NCBI GenBank assembly: GCA_026120185.1
Contig: JANUWF010002208.1
Location: 3,353,501-3,417,500 of the forward strand
DNA length: 64,000 nt
Direction of reading: 5' to 3'
From: Voacanga thouarsii
Lineage: Eukaryota; Streptophyta; Magnoliopsida; Gentianales; Apocynaceae
Shown here: piece after piece, positions 11,174 through 22,798 of the stretch
How the letters are laid out: each line of letters opens with the position of its first letter
How positions within the stretch are numbered: position 1 is the stretch's first letter
Position numbers and translations under genes: made by a program
The notes under the pieces: model-generated
Told to the model about the DNA's origin: nothing
Database searches by the model: none
What the model saw: the letters and a program-made list of their open reading frames with translations, nothing else

Positions 11174-11528
11174 TCATTTGAATTCTATATAGTTTAACGG
11201 AAGGAGGACGAAAAGATAAAAATCAATAATAGAGACTGGAAACTTGGCGGAAGCCATATTGTTGTTGGAGATGGAAGGTTGGACGCTTGGGTTTGGGGTT
11301 GGCAGCTAAAGTTTTTTTGAAGAAAGAAAGAAAGAAGATTAAAAAAACGAAGGGAAAAATGTTTGGGGTGTGTAATGTTGCAAAGGAATAACAACAAGGA
11401 AGGTGGAGGTGGAGGTGAAGGGAATGAGAGAGAAGAGAGAGTGGTGGTGTAGGAAACAACGAAGACAGGCGGTGAAGGAAAGAAAGAGAAGAATGAAAGA
11501 AAGAAAAATAAGGGGGCGTGTGGAATGG
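11174..11528 (-). other. Pyrimidine-rich leader-like block with a short ORF
   Basis: On the minus strand a CT-rich tract (about 11525-11265) leads to a well-placed start, CAACAATATGGCTTCC. It opens a 27-codon frame (11257-11174) reading MASAKFPVSIIDFYLFVL and ending in TGA. A CT-rich leader followed by ATGGCT is common in plant transcripts, so this could be a first exon cut from its gene by the outer repeat at 11529. No donor site in a useful phase was found, so this is weak. Confidence 0.25.
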
Positions 11529-11918
11529 TATAACACCCCAACTACATCTATGGAACCTAAATAGGTAAGAGATGTTGTCTTATCTTTAAAATGAAGGGTC
11601 TTTATAACATAAATATATTCAATCATTCTCAAAGCTTAAATGTCAAGTTAAATAAATCCATTACAAAATAAATTCCAATGCTTATACATATGTCTCCAAC
11701 AAAAGTAAATAAAAACATCTGTAGAACAAAAGTACTATAAGTTTTGACATAATACTAACACAATACAAAAGTATCTCAACGGAAGCAACTCAAGCTAAGT
11801 CCTTCCAACCTTGATGAGATTTAAATCTTCCTGAAATTATTATTAGAAGAACATGTAAAAAATAAATCTTAATAAGTACTGCGTGTGCTCATTTTGATTC
11901 AAATCATGATGTGTGTAA
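11529..11918 (-). repeat. Outer large LTR-type repeat, 3' end segment
   Basis: Begins tataacaccccaac and runs through gggtctttataac. This is the reverse complement of the conserved 3' end of the giant LTRs L1 and L2 (ataaagaccc ... ggtgttaca). It is broken at 11918 by the chromovirus, whose target duplication tgtaa is present at 11914-11918 and again at 60319-60323, where the same repeat resumes. No gene. Confidence 0.65.
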
Positions 11919-12128
11919 TGTAACACCCCGCAACCATGAGGCCTAACGGGTTAGGGATGTGATCCTATCTAAGTGACAAGAAGTCTTTATAACGAAATAA
12001 CTAAATAAATAAATTCAGAAAGCTTAAATAACTCTAAAGGAAATTTGATTATAAACTTAGAACATATGTCGTTACAAGTCTTCAGGACATAATCTCCTGG
12101 ACATAAAACCCGAATACAAAACATAAAG
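11919..12128 (-). repeat. Chromovirus 3' LTR, distal part
   Basis: Starts tgtaacaccccgcaacc and matches the start of the 5' LTR at 57487. It is interrupted at 12128 by the MULE; the 10-bp duplication aaacataaag occurs at 12119-12128 and 30444-30453. The unbroken copy at about 57680 reads acataaagtgtcctaaaat across the same point. Confidence 0.9.
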
Positions 12129-12500
12129 GACTTAAATCTCAATTTTGCCTTGCAAACTTTCATTTTTTGACAATTACACCTCTAAACTATATTTTGCGCA
12201 CATTATACCCTTGAACTTGCAATATTAAGTACAATCCTGCCCTTGATTTTGACTCCGTTAATAACACTGTTAACAAATGCTGACATGGACATATGATGTT
12301 GACATGGAATTCCATATCACCTTTTTCTATCTACCATTAAAAAAAACTCAATTTATTATTTTTTTTCTGTTACTAACAGAAAACTCCTGACCACAAAACC
12401 CCAAACTTGTTGAAGATAAAAGTGTGAACAAAGTTGAAAAGGAAGTTGCGATGAAGAACAGTAAAAAACAAAAGCCAAAATGGAGAAGAAGACAGCTCAA
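12129..12500 (+). repeat. MULE left terminal inverted repeat
   Basis: Matches the reverse complement of 30073-30443 along its length, including landmarks such as gacatatgatgttg and ttgaaaaggaagttgcg. The inner edge is approximate. MULE TIRs normally hold the promoters and transposase binding sites of the internal genes. Confidence 0.85.
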
Positions 12501-13082
12501 AAAATCTGAAGATTCCATTGGTGATTGATGGATTATAGATTATAGAAGATATAAAGAAGAAAAAAAGCTATAAGTGTTTCCTAAAAAGGTAATTTTACTT
12601 TGTCTCATTGTGGGGTTTATTGGGTTCAAGGTTACGTATGTCTGTAAATGTGTTTAGGGTTAAAAAAATTATACTAATGAAGATAAAATATGATTACAAG
12701 AGTGATTGAAAATTATTAAATTAACAAAGTAGTGTTAGACTCCAAATTATGGTAAATTAGCCCCTTTTATTTTTGTAAAGATCACGAATCTTTCCCCAAG
12801 TATTGGGACTTGAAAAAAGGTTCTGGTAGATTTGTTTTGGTCTACTGTACTTTCTGAAAGTATAGATAAAAAAATTACAAGAATCCTTAAATGCTGTCGA
12901 TAGCAATAGTTAAAAAATGTTAAAAATGAAAATATTGTTATTATCTTTAATTGTTTGTTTTATGTTTTTGGATGTGTGTTAGTGAAATGTACATATTTCA
13001 ACTGTGCTTGTAAATTGGATTGCTTCAATGAATTTGAACCATGCTTATATGCTCATTACTTTGATTTGATATTTAAATGCAG
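12501..13082 (+). other. MULE transposase upstream region
   Basis: No coding match recognised. It ends in a possible acceptor (aaatgcag) directly before the transposase ATG at 13083, so part of it may be a 5' leader intron. Confidence 0.35.
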
Positions 13083-15830
13083 ATGAGTTCTGATGAATAT
13101 TATATAAAGTTGTACTATGGAGTAGATTTGTCAACGAACCTAGTTTTAAGCATGAAGGTGGGGCTCTAGTTACAGTTAGGGAGGATCCGGATACAATTTC
13201 ATAGTTTGAACTAAAAAGAATAGTGAAAGATGAGTTGAATAAGAACATGGATTGTCTGTATTTCTATAGCCCCAAGAGTAGTTCTTTTCAAAATGGGATT
13301 AAACTAATATGGGATGATAAGTCAACTATTGAGATGCTTAAAGTTTGGTTGGAACATAAAAAGGTAACACTGTATATGGAGGACCTATATATCACTGAAT
13401 TTGGTCCAACAGATGACCCATGACCTGTCCTAGCCGAGGGGCCCATGTTGTTGGGTTTTTATTGAGGTGGCCCAGTCAATAGTCCAAGTGAGGTAGATAA
13501 TGATGGCTTGGTTTTGACAAGAGCTATGAGGATAATAATGAAAAAATAAATTATGAGTGTGTGGCTAATGAGGATGAGATAGATGAGTTGGTTGGCGTTG
13601 ACATTAAAACTGAATATTTGGTGGAGTGAGATATTTGTCAAACGGTGAACATGATGAAGAATTGCAATCAGCAAGAGAAAAAGCTAGACAAGAGGTTGGT
13701 AAGGTCAAAAAACGCAGAGAGCTGAAATCCTTTTTATCCTACTTGAAGAGCCCACTGATGATAAGGCAGATACTTTAGTTGAAATTCTACAGAGATAAAT
13801 TGCTATTGTTGGATTCGAAAATGCATATAATGAAAGGGATTCAAATGATTCAGATGTTGATGTTGCAATTTATGACTCCTTTGATTTTGGTAGCTTAGTT
13901 GGATCTAATGAAAATGAAGATCATAATGAAGCTCAGAAGAGAAAAAGTAGGTTTGTCCACTATAATCCTAATGACAAAGTTCCTAAGTTTCAAACAGGTA
14001 TGGTTTTTATAGATAACCAACAGTTCATGAATGCCATAATAAATTATTTTGTGGCATTCAGGAGAGAGTTATGTTTTTTTTAAAATGAACTGAAAAGGAT
14101 TAGGGTTTGGTGTAAAGCTGTTGCAAAATGCCCTTAGACAATTTACGCTAGTTTTGACAAAAGAGCTAGGGGTATCATGGTGAAGAGTTTGATTGATAAA
14201 CATTGTTGTTATGTTAGTTTTAGGAATAATTTGGCTAGTACAAAGTTTATAGCAGAGAGGCTGCATGAAATTATAAGGGATAACCCAAAGTTAAAATTGA
14301 AGGAGATTTAAAAGATGGTTAATAATATGATGCATGTAAATGTGCCTTTAAAAAAATGTGCTAGGGTGAAACAAGAAGTGATTGATAAAGTTGCTGGTAA
14401 TTTAAAGAAATAATTCTGCCTCCTTTGGGATTATGGGAATGAGCTATTAAAGAAAAATCCTAGTAGTACAGTTAAGGTTGAAGTTAATAGAGTTACTCCA
14501 GAATTCCTTCCACATTTTCAAAGATTTTATGTTTGTTTTGGTGCAATGAAGAGTGGTTGGAATGAAGGCTGTAGACCAATATTAGGAGTTGATGGTTGTT
14601 TCTCAAAGGGTCCTTTCAAAAGTGAACTACTAATTGCTTTTGGAAAGGATACAAATGATCAGATGTATCCTCTTGCATGGGCAGTGGTGGAGGGTGAAAA
14701 TAGACAGACGTAGGAATGGTTTATATAGCTCTTGCAAGATGATCTAGACCTTGGAGATGGTTCCAATTTCACCATTATGTCCAATCAACAAAAGATTTGG
14801 TTTCTGGAATTTTATAGTTTTGTACTTGTATTTGACCTTTTTTTTAATTGAGCATTGATGAAAGAATATTATGTCTATTTAGGGGCTAAAGTTGGCCATT
14901 GAAAATGTCATACCAAGAGTTGAGCATAGAAACTGTGCTAGACATATTTTTGCCAATTGGTCAGGAAAGAAAAAAGCCAAGGCTTATGAGTTTTGTTTTT
15001 AGAAAATTGTGAAAGCAATAGTCGAAAGGGATTGGGAGAATAAAGTTAGTATATTGGCAGCAAAAGATAAATAAAGTGCTAAGAAATTGATGAAGAAGGA
15101 TAAGTAACCTAAAGCATGGACAAGGGCATTTTTGGTGAACACTCCAAGTATAATATGGTGGACAACAATGCATGTGAGAGCTTCAATTTAATTATATTAG
15201 ATGCAAGAAGTAACTGCATAATAACTATGTTTGAGGATATTAGAGAGCAAACAACACTAACGATTCAAAGGAAAAGGAAGGTTGGAACTAAATGGACCCA
15301 AAACTATGGCCCATTAGTAAAGGAAAAGTTTGATGCTAGCAAGGAAAAGGGCACAGGTTGGTAAATGGTGAATTACGGTGAGAATGGATGTGAGATAAAA
15401 AAAGGAAGAATGAGGTTTATGTTGATTTTAAGAAAAAAAATCTATTCTTATAGGTATTGGCATATTTCTGGGATTCCATATCCTCATACATGTGCTGCAA
15501 TTTGGCATATTGGAGGTGAACCTGATGACTATATGCATAGCTACTTCAGTCAAGAGTTCTACATGAAGAAATACAACGATACTTTGCATCCAATAAATGG
15601 TTATCATGAATGGAAAAAAAAAAACTATGAACCAATTCTACCATCATTAGCTCTAGCGAGACCCCGTGAAAGACCTAAAAAGGATAGGAGAAAAAGTAAG
15701 GATGAACCCAATAAACACTTTAAACCTGGTTTGGTTAGTAGAAAAGGCACAATGTATCTTGTTCAAATTGCAGTGAAAAAGGACATAATAAAAAAAAGGT
15801 TGTAAAAAGCCACTAAATCTTAACATCAAT
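13083..15830 (+). pseudogene. MULE transposase (mudrA type), degenerate
   Basis: The domains come in the expected order. An N-terminal MuDR segment opens MSSDEYYIKLYYGV (13083 on). An acidic region follows, then a DNA-binding segment around 13950-14280 with WCKAVAKCP. The MULE DDE core has LGVDGCFSKGPFKSELLIAF (first Asp, about 14583-14642), MYPLAWAVVEGENR, then TIMSNQQK (second Asp now Asn, about 14771-14795), VEHRNCARHIFANW and NNACESFN (catalytic Glu kept). The SWIM segment YWHISGIPYPHTC (15455-15495) has lost its key Cys residues. A CCHC knuckle (15760-15800) is split by an extra A. The intron near 14796-14881 has a mutated donor (AT for GT). Many stops are TGG-to-TAG or CAG-to-TAG. Not functional. 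Confidence 0.85.
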
Positions 15831-15902
15831 ATAAGTTCTATTCAATTATATCCTGTTCATTTTTTTTGGTCCTAAACACAGCTCGATTTTGAATAGTAAA
15901 CA
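15831..15902 (+). other. MULE transposase region before L2 insertion
   Basis: Short AT-rich piece after the zinc knuckle, probably intron, ending at the L2 target site aaaca (15898-15902). Confidence 0.35.
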
Positions 15903-18900
15903 TGTGAAACCCCACCTAAAGCCAACCCTAGAGTAAAGGGGTCGGGATGCACATCATATTTATATTTTTGAATGATTTTATATTCTTTAGAATTATGATT
16001 TATAGGCTAAAAGATTTAGTTATGCTTATTGAGTAGGAATGGTAGAATGGTAATTTTGCTTGAGGTCAAAATAGGAAGATAACTTAAGGATTAAATAAGA
16101 AGAATATTTGGGTGAAGAAATAAGAACAAGAGTTGTTGTGGTTTAGTGGTTAAAACTTTGGAATTAATCTCTAAGATCATGAGTTCAAATCTCATCATTT
16201 AAGTTTTATCATGATTTTTTTAATTTAAGGTTGAATTTTCATTTCTTGCATTCCATAAAAAAAAAATAGAAGTGTTGTTCTAGGGGAAACGTGAAGGGAA
16301 TGTCATAATCCTATCCTTATGTCCTAAAAAGAATTCTAGAAGAATTCTTGTCCTTCTATTACCTCTAACTTGTTTTAACCTCTTCACCAATTAAGCTTGT
16401 TCAAAATTTATCTAAATCCATATTTTTAATTCCAAAAAATTCAGCAAGGAGTCTTGATTTTTGAATTTCAAAAATGATTCTTAGATGTTAGAGATTTGAC
16501 TGAAAATAGGGAAGGAGTTAAGGAAAGTTCTCAAGAGAAATTAATCTCCATGGTTGAGCCTTCAAACTCCACGCCATAGTTTCATATCCTCCATGAAAGA
16601 AACCTGAAATTTTTCCAGATTCTTGAGCAACCTAACTTTCAAAAATCTTAGCCATATTTCTTACTCAATTGTTGCTAGAAAAATGACCAATTTATTCAGT
16701 TTGAAGACTAAAATTCTTGTGCAAAAACCGGACTGCACAAAACTGCTCAAAGCAGGAAAAAAAAATCTGGGCAGTTTCGCTACATAGCAGCTTGAAATCG
16801 AAGCTGTTTCTTCTGCCTTCAAACCAATAAATTACCTCTGTTTTTTCCTCTATAAAGAAGGCTGGAAACTAGCCTTGAAGGACCCTCAAACATCTCTCAA
16901 AACCTTCTGCAAATCAGGCTGGAATATTGCAGAAAAACTGCACAGGAAATGCAGCAATCATTTGAACCATAATCAGAAAATTTCCAGTCTTATTTCCTTC
17001 AAGCCTTGGCCGAAAACCACCCTCAAAACCTCTGTAAGTTAACCCTTATTCAGCTATGAACTAAACTCCATTACCCGCTCCACTAACCTTGCGCGACTGA
17101 ACTCCATGACCACACCTCAAATTCCTCCTACAATCACTCCAATCAAACTTCCATTTGAATTTCAAAATTTCCAGCAATTGCTCCATGAACACACCCTTGG
17201 ATTAGGCTTCATAACCAAAAATTCTTCTGCTATTGAACTCAAAAATTCGGCCAGCCTTAAAGCTCCATCAACCCTCATTCATTTCAGCAAAGCACAACAG
17301 TCAGTCGGCTCCATTGTAGCTCCAAGAACCCTTCATCAATCAGACACCATTACCATATCTTTTACCTCAAAACACTCCTTAAATTTCTCCATTTGAATTT
17401 CAAACAACCAGATTTTTCTCTTCCTCCCTAAACTGAAAACTAAAATCCCTAAACTCCCTTAATCATTTGGCCAGCCCTCTTCAGCAATTTGTCCAACATT
17501 CCTCCTCTAGTTTTCTCCATTTTCACCAATTACACACACTACCTTTCTTCAAGCCAAAGACCACTCTAAACACCTCCAATCCCTCTCAAAAACTCCAGAA
17601 TATGCCTACATGCTCCCTAGAGTCCATTTCTGGAATTTACAACATCAAATCTCAAAAACAAAGATTAGCATTCGGATCAAAACCAGATTTTTCTCTTGAA
17701 GTCTCAAAAACATCATCAAGGTAACCAATAACAACTCTTTTGTTCATCTTCTTCTCTTCAACCTTTAACATATCATCCTAATAATGCTCTCTCTCTCTCT
17801 CTCTGGCCGAAATGGTTGCTACAACCATGGCTGTTTTCTTTCTCCTCTCTTGGACAATTCAAGACTCTCAAGCGCGTGGACCTTCTTAAATCTCTATCGA
17901 ATTAATCATCAACCAAGTATTTCTCCTTAACCTTTCTTTTAAATTCTAAATTCATGCCTCTTAGATGTTGATAGAGAAGATAGAATATGAATGGAGGATT
18001 GAGTATATGCATATGTATGAATGGGTTGAGATTGGAGTATGAGAATGATTTATCATGATTAAGCTTTATGAAATTCCTTGAGAATCAATGTATGCTCTCC
18101 ATGTCTTAAGAAATTATGAATGTTTAAGCATGCTAGATGTTATGTCACCTTCGGTGAATAGGATATTATGTTCTTATTTTCATTGAAGCTGTGAGTATGA
18201 TTATACTTAGTAAAGATTTGATCATGTGATGGTAGGTATGTATTAAGCCTATGTTCATGAATAGAATAGGATGTTGATTGATGTTGGAGTATATGTTCAT
18301 GAATCTTGTTAGCAATAGGAAAATTATGTTCATGACCTTGTTGATCCTAGGCTATTTTAATTAGCAAAATTTTATTACCTTAATTAAAATTATTATTATA
18401 GTTTTCTCTAAAGATTTCAAAAATTCCTAGGAAGTTTTGAAAATGGAATGTTAAATGGAATATTGAGATTTTACTAGTCGAATAAATAATATCTTTCATT
18501 AAAAATAATATATGTATATGTATAATAGAAAATAAGATCTTCTTATATAAATAATAATAATAAATAAAATACAATGACCTTGTAGACCATGGTTCAAACT
18601 TTTACCTATATTCATAAATATTGGTTATATTAAAATTTGTTTGTTATTTATTAAACGAAATTTAATATAATTCATTTATTATTAATTTTATTTATTACTA
18701 ATTATTTATTATCTATTATAAATTAATTGTAATTTATTATTTATTTATAATAAAATCATTTTTTAAATTACCATTTACTAATATTTAACAATTAAACCCT
18801 AGTGTACTTATTAGCAATAGTACTCAGGATTTATTATTTGAACCTATAACTTATTAGAAATTATTTTACAACCCCTAGTTGTTTTGACTTATCAAGCTAG

Positions 18901-20147
18901 ACTTATTTTATAAAATTCTTTATCTTCTAGCCTTAAAGCTTAGGACATTAGGGTCATGATTGTAATAAGTTTAACTAGGATTATTTATGTAAGCGAATAT
19001 AGTTTGAGTATAACTTTATAACTTGTGTTTACCCCAAGCAGGATTAGGTCAGCTTTGGAAGATTTTTGAATTTGATCAAGCAAAGGATCAGGTAAGCTCC
19101 TGCATAAACTTATTTGAAGACAAAAGGTTACTATGGCAAGCTAAATGCGATGTGTATGGACACTCATTTTGTAAAAGCAATTAAGGACTGTTTCCTTTTT
19201 AATTCAGTCAAGCAAATCAGTTGAAAATTTAAACAAGCAGTTTTGCACAAATACTAAACTCTTTCTAAAACCCAACTTTAACAAGAATTTTAGAAATCCT
19301 TAATTGCTATTTCTAAATAAAGTAATGTATTATCAGTTTTCTCCCAAATGGGACAATCAACGTTGAGTACTCAATAAGGGTAGACTACTAGGACTAATAT
19401 TTAAAGAGTTAGGGTAAGTCTCTCAGTAGGTGGCCACCTCTGAGGAGTGAGTCCTTCCCGGATAGGATACCAGTCCAGTAGGTCATGCCAGTCCGAGTTA
19501 ACAAGTTTCAGTCATGTGGACTGTGTGTTTCCAGAGTGGACAACCGGTAAGTTTGAGTGTAGAGAAGGAGAAGTATCTCACCCGGTAGGCCATACATCTA
19601 CTTTTTGTCAATTTGCACAAAGTGTGGCATTATGACCGTTATATGGTCATAGGGCCCAACGTGTGGTAACCCATGACTACCCATTTGAGTGGTTGTATTT
19701 ATTGTGCACAAATATGGTTTGAAAAACAAAAAGCCACTATTTATTTTTAACATTATTTAATGCTTGTCAACACTTTCTCTCATGAAATTTTTTCAACTTG
19801 CATACATGAACTATTTTGTCTAAAACACTCAAAGCACACACGGGCTTACTGAGATTTTTATCTCATCACCTTTTATGCCATGTTTTCAAGTCGATCCTGC
19901 TGTGGAAATGAGTAGTTAGATTTGTTGCCTGCTTTGAAGACTTTATGCTATTTATTTTATGTGTTGTTTTGAGAGATAGTAGTAATCAATTTATTTTGGA
20001 TTTGTACCTATATTTATGGGTTATAATAAGTTCAATTTTAAGATATTGCTTTTATTTTCTTTTGTGTGATCTGATTATAAAGACCCATTGTCCTTTGGAT
20101 GGGGCGACATCCCCGACCCTACTGGGCCTAGGTAGTGGAGTATTACA
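15903..20147 (+). mobile_element. Giant solo LTR (L2), chromovirus-like
   Basis: A 4,245-bp non-coding block with ends tgtgaaaccccac and gagtattaca (TG...CA), flanked by aaaca (15898-15902) and aaata (20148-20152), a 5-bp duplication with one change. It shares ordered landmarks with L1: A/B boxes near the start, gagtactcaataagggtag near 19365, cttactgagat..tctcatcacc near 19840, and ataaagaccca..ggggcgacatccc near 20075-20115. The last block also resembles the end of the chromovirus LTR. It contains a CT microsatellite at about 17785-17803. No gene is present; open stretches inside are short and unlike known proteins. It lies between transposase exons of the MULE. Confidence 0.72.
16139..16192 (+). 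promoter_or_regulatory. tRNA-like A box and B box inside L2
   Basis: TGGTTTAGTGG (16139-16149) is identical to the A box in L1. AGTTCAAATCT (16182-16192) keeps a B box matching GWTCRANNC. It lies 236 bp from the LTR start, against 263 bp in L1. Conservation in two diverged copies suggests an inherited part of this LTR family. Confidence 0.5.
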
Positions 20148-20557
20148 AAATAACAGCTTGTTTCCTTATAAACCTTTCAAAATGCTGAGATATTTGTCGT
20201 ATTATGGTGTTAAAGTCTGTTATTTGCTTGGTCTATTGCTTTCGAGTGTACATTAATTGGTTTTGTTTAGCTGGCTAACTTGTTATATTAGTTTAGTGTT
20301 ATATTTTTTTCAATCAAGTGCATCAACCAGTAGAATGGTACAACTTGGAATTGATATAGGAAGTATGTCACAATCTGAGCCGTGGATGGAAATAAAGGTA
20401 GGAGCAATTTACCTGATGGCAGTCTTCAATCGAAAACATGTCAGTCTGAAATAAAAGACAAAGGTAAAAAGGCTACAAGTAAATCAGTGTAAAGATCCTC
20501 TAAGATGAGAAGGCCTTCTTTCAACGGGTTTGGCTTATATACAAATGTCAAGACTGG
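20148..20557 (+). pseudogene. MULE transposase C-terminal exons
   Basis: Resumes the MULE after L2. A possible exon around 20295-20395 reads SSASTSRMVQLGIDIGSMS, followed by a GTAGG donor. The last part reads RRPSFNGFGLYTNVKTG, resembling the C-terminal basic/Gly segment of MuDR-type transposases. The CACTA element interrupts it at 20557. Its continuation is at 27145-27270. Confidence 0.45.
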
Positions 20558-20905
20558 CACTACAGAAAAATGGGGCAAATACGATAAAGACAAAAAAGAC
20601 GGTTAAAAAATCGTCGTAATAAGTTACTTTATGCGATGGTTTTGAAGCCGTCGCAATAGATACACCCTATACGACAATCCAATGCCAACCGTCGTATTTG
20701 GTTACCAAATACGACGGTTGACACAAATCATCGTAATAAATAGACTAAATATGACGGTTTATTGTAACCGTCGCAATAGAGTATGTCAAATACAACGGTT
20801 TTATTTAACCGTCGCAATAGAGTATCTAATATGACGGTTTATTGTAACCATCATAATAGAGTAGGCCAAATACGACGGTTTATTGTAACTGTCATTTTTA
20901 GTCTA
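20558..20905 (+). repeat. CACTA left terminus and subterminal repeats
   Basis: Terminal repeat followed by about ten alternating copies of gacggtt and accgtcgcaat motifs. These zones are the known transposase binding regions of CACTA elements. Confidence 0.8.
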
Positions 20906-21254
20906 ATTATAATAAAGCCCCTCAAAATTATTTTAAATTTTATTTGATTATTTTCAAATTTAGTCACAATACTATTGGTAATGATTACAATAAATTTAAT
21001 GGTTAGATTATTAATTTGATATCTTTATATTTGTAAATACTAATATATCTTTCTATTTTATTGATATTACTGAACAAATGTGATAAAATAAAATGAATGA
21101 CCTTCAAATTTGGTCACTAAACTTGTTTAAACTTTATAAATACATATAATGGTTAAATCATTAATTTTTCAAATATATTTTTGTTTACATCTTAAGTTTT
21201 CATATATTGATATTAAAGTGTTTGAATTTCATTTTAATTATTAGTTATTCTAAG

Positions 21255-21286
<32 letters not shown>

Positions 21287-22205
21287 TATATACAGTATAA
21301 TATATCCTTATTAGTTAGTGAGTCTTAGATTAATACGTTATATAACATAAATAATTTTTAAATTATGAACATATATATGTGTGTGTACATATATATCTTC
21401 CTATATACCTAGGTAGAGAATACTATCTCTTAATTATTATATTTAATTATATATATAGACATTCTATCTATAAATTTTATTGTAAAAGTAAACTTTATAT
21501 AATTTTATTTATCACAATAGTAATATATATATATATATATATATATATTTATGTGTGTGTGTAAATAAAAATTATTTTTAAAAAAAATTAAGATTGTAAC
21601 TTATTACGATGGCTGTATAGATTAGGAATCAAAATAATAATTATGATTAGTATAATACTACTGTGAACTTGTGGTTTGTAATGTTGTCTTTTATGATTAT
21701 TGTTATAATAATTATTGTAATACATCATGTTGCTGCACAACAAATTTATTTGCTAGAGTGGATCACATGGACAGACTCAACTTATGAATACGTACAGATC
21801 ACTTATATGCTATAATATTGATAAGGCCCTTCACCAAGTATTTTTTTTTTAATTTAAGTATTCTTTTGGTAAATGTATATAAGTATTCTTTTTATATAAG
21901 TAAATGTATATGTTTATGTAGTATACAATCCATATAAATATCTCTTTGGTTTAATATAAATATTATAACATATAGGTATGTATGTATGTATATGTATATA
22001 TATCTAATTTTTTGATCCATCCATTTGATTAAGTGGTGTATAGAGTAGAATATATAAAAATAGTAATTTAAATATTGTTATTATTATTGAAATCAATAAA
22101 AAAATAGTGAAAATTATAATATAGAGATCGATTTGTAATGTTATTTGTCTTAATTTGTGAGAAATTAGCAAGGGTTTAATTTTTCCTCGCAAATAGCTCG
22201 GAATT
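20906..22205. repeat. AT-rich CACTA interior with TA microsatellites
   Basis: No gene. Contains TA runs at about 21255-21282 and 21522-21548, a TG run near 21551-21562, and tatgtatg repeats near 21976. Confidence 0.6.
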
Positions 22206-22299
22206 TATGATAAAAAAAAATCATAGTTACTTTGAAAAATTTCAAGTGGTTTTCTTTTTTTCCCTACTTCTTCCTCACCAATTCTTTCTTCTTCTAGCT

Positions 22300-22798
22300 A
22301 CTCATAGCCCCCTCCTCCTCCCCGACGCCGATGACCTCTTGCCCCCCTACTCCCCGTGCCCGCCTCTGCCCCCTTCCCCAGTAGACCCTTCCTCCCAGCC
22401 CACGTGCCACCCCCTGCAACCCCCCTCGCCCCGCAAGACCCCTCCTGCCACGCGCCTCTAACTTGCGAGCCCCTACCCTAGATCTCCCTCTCTCCCCGTG
22501 CGACCACCCCCTGCAGACCCTTCCCCCTCCCGCCACCTCCCCCACCTCCACTCCCACCAAAAGCCACGGCCGCTGCGCCACCTCCCCCTCCTCCGCCTCC
22601 CCCAACAGGTTTAAATGCGGTACCAGCCAAGATGAGGAGAGTACCAGAGGTGGTAGAGTCTACCATTTGATCATGAGGAGGGATTCATGCCGGGAATCCG
22701 GTAATGGAGCAGGTGGGGCTGTCGAGGCCGCAACTCCGGCTACGGCTGCCAAGGATATGATCGGAAAAATCGAGAACCGATCTACGCATTTACTCGCT
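22300..22798 (+). pseudogene. Captured CHUP1-like exon fragment
   Basis: CHUP1-type proteins are actin-associated plant proteins (chloroplast positioning, cell-shape relatives). The fragment starts in a GC-rich proline-coding tract, with a run of eight Pro codons at about 22580-22603, followed by KMRRVPEVVE. After loss of one T at about 22659 it continues in the next frame as YHLIMRRDSCRESGNGAGG and KDMIGKIENRSTHLLA. These match the conserved start of the CHUP1 C-terminal domain (normally PEVVEFYHSLMRRD..IGEIENRS). The exon ends at 22798 with a canonical donor GTAAGT, and intron-like sequence follows. GC content jumps well above the surrounding DNA. A 116-codon open frame covers 22463-22813, but with a shifted N-terminal half. 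It is a transduplicated pseudo-exon. Confidence 0.8.

Noticed and set aside
11194..11541. 115-codon Phe/Ser/Leu-rich open frame (minus)
   Set aside because: Low-complexity translation of a CT-rich tract; no recognisable domain.
22294..22605. 103-codon Gly/Arg-rich open frame on the minus strand
   Set aside because: It is the antisense of the proline-rich CHUP1-like segment; high GC removes stops by chance.
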